From: Streptomyces piniterrae
GTDB lineage: Bacteria; Actinomycetota; Actinomycetes; Streptomycetales; Streptomycetaceae
NCBI RefSeq assembly: GCF_005048155.1
Contig: NZ_SUMB01000001.1
Span: 124,001 to 188,000 of the forward strand
DNA: 64,000 nt
Direction: 5' to 3'
In this document: positions 59,290 to 64,000 of the stretch, piece by piece
Position numbering within the stretch: position 1 is the stretch's first letter
Layout: each line of letters begins with the position of its first letter
Position numbers and translations under genes: made by a program
Notes under the pieces: model-generated
The model's database searches: none
What the model saw: only the letters and a program-made list of their open reading frames with translations
What the model was told of the DNA's origin: nothing

Positions 59290-59493
59290 GTGTCCGAGAA
59301 CAGATCAGCACTGAACAACAAGTCAGCTCTGCTGAGTCAGCGCGCCGCCATCGTCCTCCTGCTGGGCGCCCTCACCGCCCTCGGCGCCGGCGTGCTCACC
59401 TGCTTCAACGGTGGCACCCTGGCTTCCGCCGCACTCGTGGGCAGCGCGGCGTTCGGCGCCGGAGTCACCTTCTTCCATTCCGTCATCGACTGA
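59290..59493 (+). CDS. Small two-helix membrane protein
   Basis: GTG 59290 is preceded by GGGAGTTGAT, a usable ribosome site. The 67-residue product has a polar start (VSENRSALNNKSALLSQ, read as Met first) and two hydrophobic segments, AAIVLLLGALTALGAGVL and ASAALVGSAAFGAGVTFF. No family is recognised. The repeat-rich upstream region suggests it is tightly regulated. Confidence 0.6.
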   Translation: MSENRSALNNKSALLSQRAAIVLLLGALTALGAGVLTCFNGGTLASAALVGSAAFGAGVTFFHSVID

Positions 59494-59606
59494 ACCCTCC
59501 CGGGCGGGTTCCGCTGTGCCAGATCGCGGGAACTGCTCCGCGTACGCCCCGTGTTCGCATCCGCCGACGGCCCACGAGCGCACGGCTGTGACAAGATCCA
59601 CTGCTG

Positions 59607-60434
59607 ATGACCGAGTTGACGGGCTGCGTCTTGTGCGGCGGAACGATCGCCCCCGATGGGTACTGCTGGGAATGCGGTGAGGCACAGCCGGCCTACCGCT
59701 CGCACGTCGAGATCACGACCGAGGGCGGTGCGGCGGGAGTCAGCGACCGCGGCAAGCGGCGCGGTGTCAACGCCGACTCCCTCGCGTTGCTGACCGTCGA
59801 CGTGTGGACGATCGGTGTCGTCTGCGACGGTGTGTCCATGTCGCCCCGGGCGGAACGAGCTGCCCAGGTCGCGGCCGAGGTCGGCGCGGCGTCCCTGGCG
59901 GCGCGGCTCCGGGACGGCGTGCTGCCGGAAGTCGCGCTCCATGAGGCCGCCGTTCGCGCGGGCCGCGCGGTCAGCGCCCTGGCCGCGTCCGTCGACGCGG
60001 CACCGGCCTGCACCTACGTCTCGGGAATCGCCGGTCCGGACGGCATCTGGAGTGCCTGGATCGGCGACAGCCGTGCCTACTGGCTGCCGGACGAGGGACC
60101 GGGGATGGCGCTGACCGAGGACGACAGGGGTGAGCACGAGGCCCTCTCCGCCTGGCTCGGAGCCGACGCCGACGCGCCGGCACCGCGTATCCGAAGCTAC
60201 CGACCCGCGCGGTCGGGCCGTCTGCTGCTGTGCACCGATGGGCTGTCGCGCTATCTGCCCGAGGCCGACGGTCTGCGGGACATGATTTCTCGTCACCGCC
60301 GCGCGGCATCGGCCGGCGGTGACCTTCTCGACGAAGCGCGGTCGCTGGTCGGATACGCGCTGGACGCCGGCGGACACGACAACATCACCGCACTGCTCAT
60401 CCCCGTCAGCGGAGGTGTACCCACGTCAGGCTGA
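59607..60434 (+). CDS. PP2C-type Ser/Thr phosphatase with N-terminal zinc ribbon
   Basis: This 275-residue protein starts with a zinc ribbon (Cys7, Cys10, Cys20, Cys23) followed by a PP2C fold: RRGVNADS, VCDGVSMSP, WIGDSRAYW, CTDGLSRYL and HDNITALLIP supply the metal-binding Asp residues. It would remove phosphate from Ser/Thr, probably opposing Hanks-type kinases; no kinase gene is in the window. No ribosome site precedes ATG 59607. The zinc-ribbon fusion is seen in actinobacterial type VII- or kinase-linked phosphatases, but no such partner is adjacent here. Confidence 0.85.
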   Translation: MTELTGCVLCGGTIAPDGYCWECGEAQPAYRSHVEITTEGGAAGVSDRGKRRGVNADSLALLTVDVWTIGVVCDGVSMSPRAERAAQVAAEVGAASLAARLRDGVLPEVALHEAAVRAGRAVSALAASVDAAPACTYVSGIAGPDGIWSAWIGDSRAYWLPDEGPGMALTEDDRGEHEALSAWLGADADAPAPRIRSYRPARSGRLLLCTDGLSRYLPEADGLRDMISRHRRAASAGGDLLDEARSLVGYALDAGGHDNITALLIPVSGGVPTSG

Positions 60435-60655
60435 GGGAGGCCGCGGGGGCGGAGCGTGCGGAGCTCGTCTCCGGCGGCCCTGGGCCGTTGGCCTCCTCGC
60501 GGCCTATCGGGATCGGGCCATGCTGCGCCAATGGTCCAGTGTTTTCGCCTTCTGTTGAGCCAGAAGGGCTCCGGATGCTGTGATGTCCCTGTCGATGGCG
60601 CTGCGGATTCCGCGGCGCCTTTTTCATGCGGTTAAACGGAAGGGGCGGGGAAGCC

Positions 60656-62170
60656 GTGCTGAAGAGGATGTTCGTGGCTCCGGATCCCGGGCGACTGCGG
60701 TTGCGCAGCGCGTCGCGGGCCGTCCTCGGCATCGCACTGGCGATGGTCCTGTGCGGCCTCGCCGGACACTCGCTCGCCGCGGCCATCACCGGCGGCCTGG
60801 CCGCGCTGCTCGCCCTCTTCACGGTGACCGACGCGACGGTCCGCGCGCAGGCCGTCAGCACCGCGCTGCTGCCCGCCGTCGGCTTCCCTGTGCTCGCACT
60901 GGCCGCCGGCCTGCACGACCACCCCCTGGTGCGGGACACGGCCTTCCTCGGCGTCGTGGGCGCCGGTGTGTACGCCCGCCGCTGGGGGCCGCGCGGGCAC
61001 GCCCTCGGCGTCTTCGCGTTCATGATGTTCTTCGCGACACAGTTCCTGCACTCGGTCCCCGCACAGCTGCCCGAGCTCTACGCGGCCGTCCTGTTGTCCC
61101 TCCTCGCCTCGTCGGGCGTGCGGTTCGGCCTGTGGTGCTACGAGCGGCGGCTGCCGCAGGGCGCGGTGCCCGCTCCGCCCGGCGGCCGGGGCCTCGCCCG
61201 CACCACGACCCGCCAGGCGGTCCAGGCCACCGTCGCCTGCGCGCTGGCGCTGGGCGTCGGCCAGTATCTGTCCGAGGACCGCTGGTACTGGGCCGTCGGC
61301 ACCGTCTGGTGGATCTTCGTGAACACCGCCTCGCGGGGCGAGACGCTGGTCCGCGGCTTCCGCCGGGTCCTCGGCACGGTCGTCGGGATCGCGGCCGGTC
61401 TGCTCGTCGCCATCCCCTTGCACGGTGCACCCGCCCCGACCGCCGCCCTCGTCGCCGGCTGTGTCTTCGGGATCTTCTACACGGCCGCGGTCTCCTACTC
61501 CTGGATGATGTTCTTCGTGACCGTCATGGCGGGACTGCTGTACGGCCTGCTCGGTGTGCTGCACCCCGGTCTGCTGGCGCTCCGCTTCGAGGAGACCGCC
61601 GTCGGCGCGCTGGGCGCCGCGCTCGCCGTCGTGCTCGTCCTGCCGGTCACCACCCACGCCGCGACCGACGCCTGGATCCAGCGCGCCGTGCGGTGCGTAC
61701 GGGACTGCACCGCCGAGTCCGCCCGCCGGCTGGCCGGCGACGCCGAAGCCGACCCGTCCCCCTATGTCGCCGAACTCGAACTGCTGCTGGCCCGGGTGCG
61801 GCTCTCGCTGGTACCGCTGCTGCATCCGCTCAACCCGCTGCGCCACCGCAAGGCGCGCGCCCGGCAGGTCATGACCTACCTGGACGACTGCGCCGCGCAG
61901 GTCAAGGGGCTGGCCGAGGTCGCCGCCGACCCGGCCGCCTCGCACGACGCCCGGCTGACCGCCGCCTGCCAGCGGGTCGAGGCCGTCGTCGGCGCCCTGT
62001 TCGCGCCCGGCGCCGAAACCGCCGCCGCGCCCGACGCGCCGGCCGCGGCCCCGCACCACCACCCGGGTGCCGAGCGTGCCCTCGCCCATCTGCACAGCCT
62101 GGAATCCGCCCTCACGGCTCTCGCCCAGCCCGTACGAAGCTCACCGCGCGCGCCGTTCGCGGCGTCGTAG
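60656..62170 (+). CDS. FUSC-family membrane protein
   Basis: The protein (about 504 residues) has two sets of hydrophobic helices, about residues 20-140 and 185-330, separated by a polar loop and followed by a cytoplasmic helical domain, the layout of fusaric-acid-resistance (FUSC/AaeB/YccS) proteins that may export aromatic acids. GTG 60656 is chosen after GGGGAA; ATG 60626 and ATG 60668 are alternatives. It is transcribed with a lactonase-fold gene 152 bp downstream. Substrate unknown. Confidence 0.75.
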   Translation: MLKRMFVAPDPGRLRLRSASRAVLGIALAMVLCGLAGHSLAAAITGGLAALLALFTVTDATVRAQAVSTALLPAVGFPVLALAAGLHDHPLVRDTAFLGVVGAGVYARRWGPRGHALGVFAFMMFFATQFLHSVPAQLPELYAAVLLSLLASSGVRFGLWCYERRLPQGAVPAPPGGRGLARTTTRQAVQATVACALALGVGQYLSEDRWYWAVGTVWWIFVNTASRGETLVRGFRRVLGTVVGIAAGLLVAIPLHGAPAPTAALVAGCVFGIFYTAAVSYSWMMFFVTVMAGLLYGLLGVLHPGLLALRFEETAVGALGAALAVVLVLPVTTHAATDAWIQRAVRCVRDCTAESARRLAGDAEADPSPYVAELELLLARVRLSLVPLLHPLNPLRHRKARARQVMTYLDDCAAQVKGLAEVAADPAASHDARLTAACQRVEAVVGALFAPGAETAAAPDAPAAAPHHHPGAERALAHLHSLESALTALAQPVRSSPRAPFAAS

Positions 62171-62322
62171 GGACGTGGGTCCGAGAGGCGACGGCCGAGG
62201 AGGACGGTTTTGGCCATCCGCCGTGCCGTCCCGGGCCGGCTGTTAGCGTCGGCCGGAGAATCTCCAAAGGGGCGACGGGCAGCCGTGGGGCCTCAACGGG
62301 CAGGCGGACGAAGGGCGGACGA

Positions 62323-63369
62323 ATGGGGACGACGGACAACCGGCGCGCGTACATCGGATCGTTCACCACGGCCGGCGGCCTCGGCATCACCGCCGCCGGA
62401 GTCGACCGGGAGACCGGGGCGCTCACCGTCCTCGGCTCCACCGACGCCGTTCCCAACCCCTCCTACCTGGTCACGAGCCCGGACGGCCGTTACCTGTACG
62501 CGGTGAGCGAGACGGCCAACGGCGCCGCCGCCGGCTTCGCCCTCACACCGGACGGGCCCCAACTGCTCGCCCCCGCGGTGCCCGTGGGCGGCGCCGACCC
62601 CACCCACCTCGCACTGACCGCCGGCCACCTCGTCACCGCCAACTACAGCTCCGGCAGCGTCAGTACGCTCCCCGTACGGGCCGACGGCACGCTCCGCGGC
62701 CCCGCCACCGTGCTCCCGCACCAGGGCAGCGGCCCGCGGACCGACCGTCAGGAGGGCCCGCACGCGCACGCCGTGCTGCCCGACCCCGGCGGCCGGAGCC
62801 TGCTCAGTGTCGATCTCGGCACGGATTCGGTGCGGGTCTGCGCCCTCGACCCGGCCGGCGGGTCGCTGACCGTACGCGACGAGGTTCGGCTGCGGCCCGG
62901 CAGCGGACCCCGCCATCTCGCCTTCCATCCGCGTGGCGACCGCGCCTACGTCATCAACGAACTCGACCCGACGGTCACCGTCTGCCGCTGGGACGCCGCC
63001 CAGGCCACGCTCACGCCACTGGGGGAGACCCGCCTGCTCCCCGACGAAGTCCCATCCGCCGGCACCTTCCCCTCCGCACTCGTCATCTCCCCGGACGGCC
63101 GCTTCGCCTGGGCCGCCAACCGTGGCCACGACAGCATCTCCGTACTGTGCCTCGACGGTCCCGGTGACACCGCGACCCTCGTCACGACCGTGCCCTGCGG
63201 CGGCCACTGGCCCCGTGACCTGGCACTCCATCCCGGTGGCCGGCACCTCTACGCGGCCAACGAACGCTCCGGCGACGTGACATGGTTCGCCGTCGACCCG
63301 CAGACCGGCATCCCGGCGCGGACCGGCTCCATCGAGGCGCCGGCCGCCTCCTGCGTGGTGTTCGCCTGA
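62323..63369 (+). CDS. Lactonase-family seven-bladed propeller (Pgl-like)
   Basis: The 348-residue protein resembles YbhE/Pgl 6-phosphogluconolactonases and muconate lactonases: AYIGSFT at the start, NPSYLVTSPDGRYLYAVSE, EGPHAHAVLPDP, GPRHLAFHPRGDRAYVINE, and WPRDLALHPGGRHLYAANE. Conserved His and Arg in the HAH and GPRH segments fit the lactonase site. It probably hydrolyses a sugar lactone in the cytoplasm; no signal peptide is seen. The ribosome site (GGGCGGA) is weak. Neighbouring genes do not fix the pathway. Confidence 0.85.
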   Translation: MGTTDNRRAYIGSFTTAGGLGITAAGVDRETGALTVLGSTDAVPNPSYLVTSPDGRYLYAVSETANGAAAGFALTPDGPQLLAPAVPVGGADPTHLALTAGHLVTANYSSGSVSTLPVRADGTLRGPATVLPHQGSGPRTDRQEGPHAHAVLPDPGGRSLLSVDLGTDSVRVCALDPAGGSLTVRDEVRLRPGSGPRHLAFHPRGDRAYVINELDPTVTVCRWDAAQATLTPLGETRLLPDEVPSAGTFPSALVISPDGRFAWAANRGHDSISVLCLDGPGDTATLVTTVPCGGHWPRDLALHPGGRHLYAANERSGDVTWFAVDPQTGIPARTGSIEAPAASCVVFA

Positions 63370-63399
63370 GGTGTGCGGCAGACCGTGGCCGCGGCGCCC

Positions 63400-63777
63400 T
63401 CAGCCCTGCCGGAACCGCCCGCCGAAGTACACCTGGGTCTCGCTGATCCGGCCGTCCCGCACGGTCATCACCTCGACGTTGCGATGCCGTGCGCCGGTCT
63501 TCAGCTCGTACTCGTACCGGACGAAGACCTGGCCGTCGTCGGCGGGCACGGCGTCGAGGATCTCCTGGGAGCGGAGCCGGTCCGCGGTGGGGAAGCAGCG
63601 CTCGAAGAACGCGGCCTTGCCGATGTGGTCGTCCTGCGGACTCGTGAAGACGAAATCCTCCGCGAGCAGCTGGTCCATGGCCACGCGGTCCTGTGCGAGA
63701 TAGCTCGCGAACGCGGCCCGGACGATGTCCGTGGTCGACGGGGAACTGGAGTCGGAACTGGACTGGGAACCCGGCAT
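63400..63777 (-). CDS. NTF2-like / SnoaL-type protein
   Basis: This 125-residue protein has the cone-shaped NTF2-like fold pattern: TTDIVRAAFASYLAQDRVAMDQLLAEDFVFTSP, a central FFERCFP helix, and VRYEYELKTGARHRNVEVMTVRDGRISETQVYFGG. Members bind or isomerise small hydrophobic ligands; function here is unknown. GGAGGAG lies shortly before ATG 63777. It converges with the lactonase gene, the stops being 30 bp apart. Confidence 0.82.
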   Translation of the reverse strand: MPGSQSSSDSSSPSTTDIVRAAFASYLAQDRVAMDQLLAEDFVFTSPQDDHIGKAAFFERCFPTADRLRSQEILDAVPADDGQVFVRYEYELKTGARHRNVEVMTVRDGRISETQVYFGGRFRQG

Positions 63778-63802
63778 GGAGCTCCTCCCATAGGCGGTCC
63801 GT

Positions 63803-63843
63803 GCGGCCCGTATGCGGTCGGGACGCGGCCCGTATGCGGTCGG
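63803..63843. repeat. 19-bp direct repeats upstream of the NTF2-like gene
   Basis: GCGGCCCGTATGCGGTCGG occurs at 63803-63821 and 63825-63843 (22-bp period), followed by degenerate GCGGTCCGTGTG copies to about 63875. The first copy ends close to the start codon, inside the likely promoter or leader. The last 120 bases of the window show no further gene. Confidence 0.6.
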
Positions 63844-64000
63844 CTTGCGGTCCGTGTGCCGTCCGTGTGCGGTCCCCTCACCGGAGGGGGAGCCCGCGGC
63901 CGGCACCTGGTCTCGGCACGAACGTAGACCGGTCGAGGCCGCCCGGCCTGCCGGCCGACAGGAGGAGACATACGGCAGGGCCTCTGACGGGGCCGCTCGC

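Noticed and set aside
60580..63369. 929-codon frame merging the FUSC region with the lactonase gene
   Set aside because: The first two thirds are out of frame with FUSC and low-complexity; only the part from ATG 62323 resembles a protein family.

Overview
The window is chromosomal DNA of a high-GC actinomycete, almost certainly a Streptomyces or close relative. The evidence is strong third-position GC, many GTG starts, TANNNT -10 boxes placed directly before start codons, a complete Cvn conservon (kinase, roadblock, DUF742, small GTPase), a DUF6397 protein, a DUF5997/LysR-like pair, several large LuxR-type regulators and an LAxTG (class E sortase) surface protein. No rRNA, tRNA, CRISPR array or prophage was recognised. 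The only mobile element is one decayed IS200/IS605-type tnpB insertion.

Layout. 1-6.5 kb: tail of a roadblock protein, DUF6397, tesB thioesterase, Ski2-like helicase, YdjM-type membrane protein and an L,D-transpeptidase-like lipoprotein. 6.6-9.9 kb: divergent GH109-type oxidoreductase and secreted alpha-amylase around a repeat-rich control region. 9.9-21.3 kb: a D-lactate-type dehydrogenase, a marR/ABC exporter pair, an SGNH hydrolase, and a lutCBA operon divergent from an MFS carrier, so both lactate enantiomers could be handled. 21.3-23.4 kb: frameshifted tnpB, a strong hairpin and an unlisted 20-residue peptide gene. 23.4-28.3 kb: MHYT protein plus conservon. 28.2-33.2 kb: FAD oxidoreductase, a nonsense-broken gene, an SsuD-like monooxygenase behind a sulfur-type leader peptide, a secreted protein and a DJ-1 protein. 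33.3-38 kb: LuxR regulator, Tat-exported intradiol dioxygenase and a secreted beta-propeller. 38.4-46 kb: orphan sugar-binding lipoprotein, virginiamycin B lyase, Lrp and PucR regulators, acyl-CoA ligase and a LuxR regulator. 46.3-50 kb: secreted lipase and an IorAB molybdenum oxidoreductase. 50.9-57.7 kb: LAL regulator, a membrane-tethered sigma/zinc-finger fusion, a thioester-domain LAxTG surface protein and a small membrane protein. 57.7-64 kb: DUF5997 with its LysR-like partner, a small membrane protein, PP2C phosphatase, FUSC membrane protein, lactonase-fold protein and an NTF2-like protein.

Most notable are: (1) the 54.2-57.7 kb module, in which one polypeptide looks like an ECF sigma factor fused to its own zf-HC2 anti-sigma and membrane anchor and is coupled to a thioester adhesin; (2) the 20-aa hydrophobic peptide gene at 22.8 kb; (3) a leaderless sulfur leader peptide ahead of the SsuD homologue; and (4) a recurrent leaderless promoter layout shared by seven genes, most of them regulatory. 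Functions come from reading motifs and family resemblance only; no database search was run.
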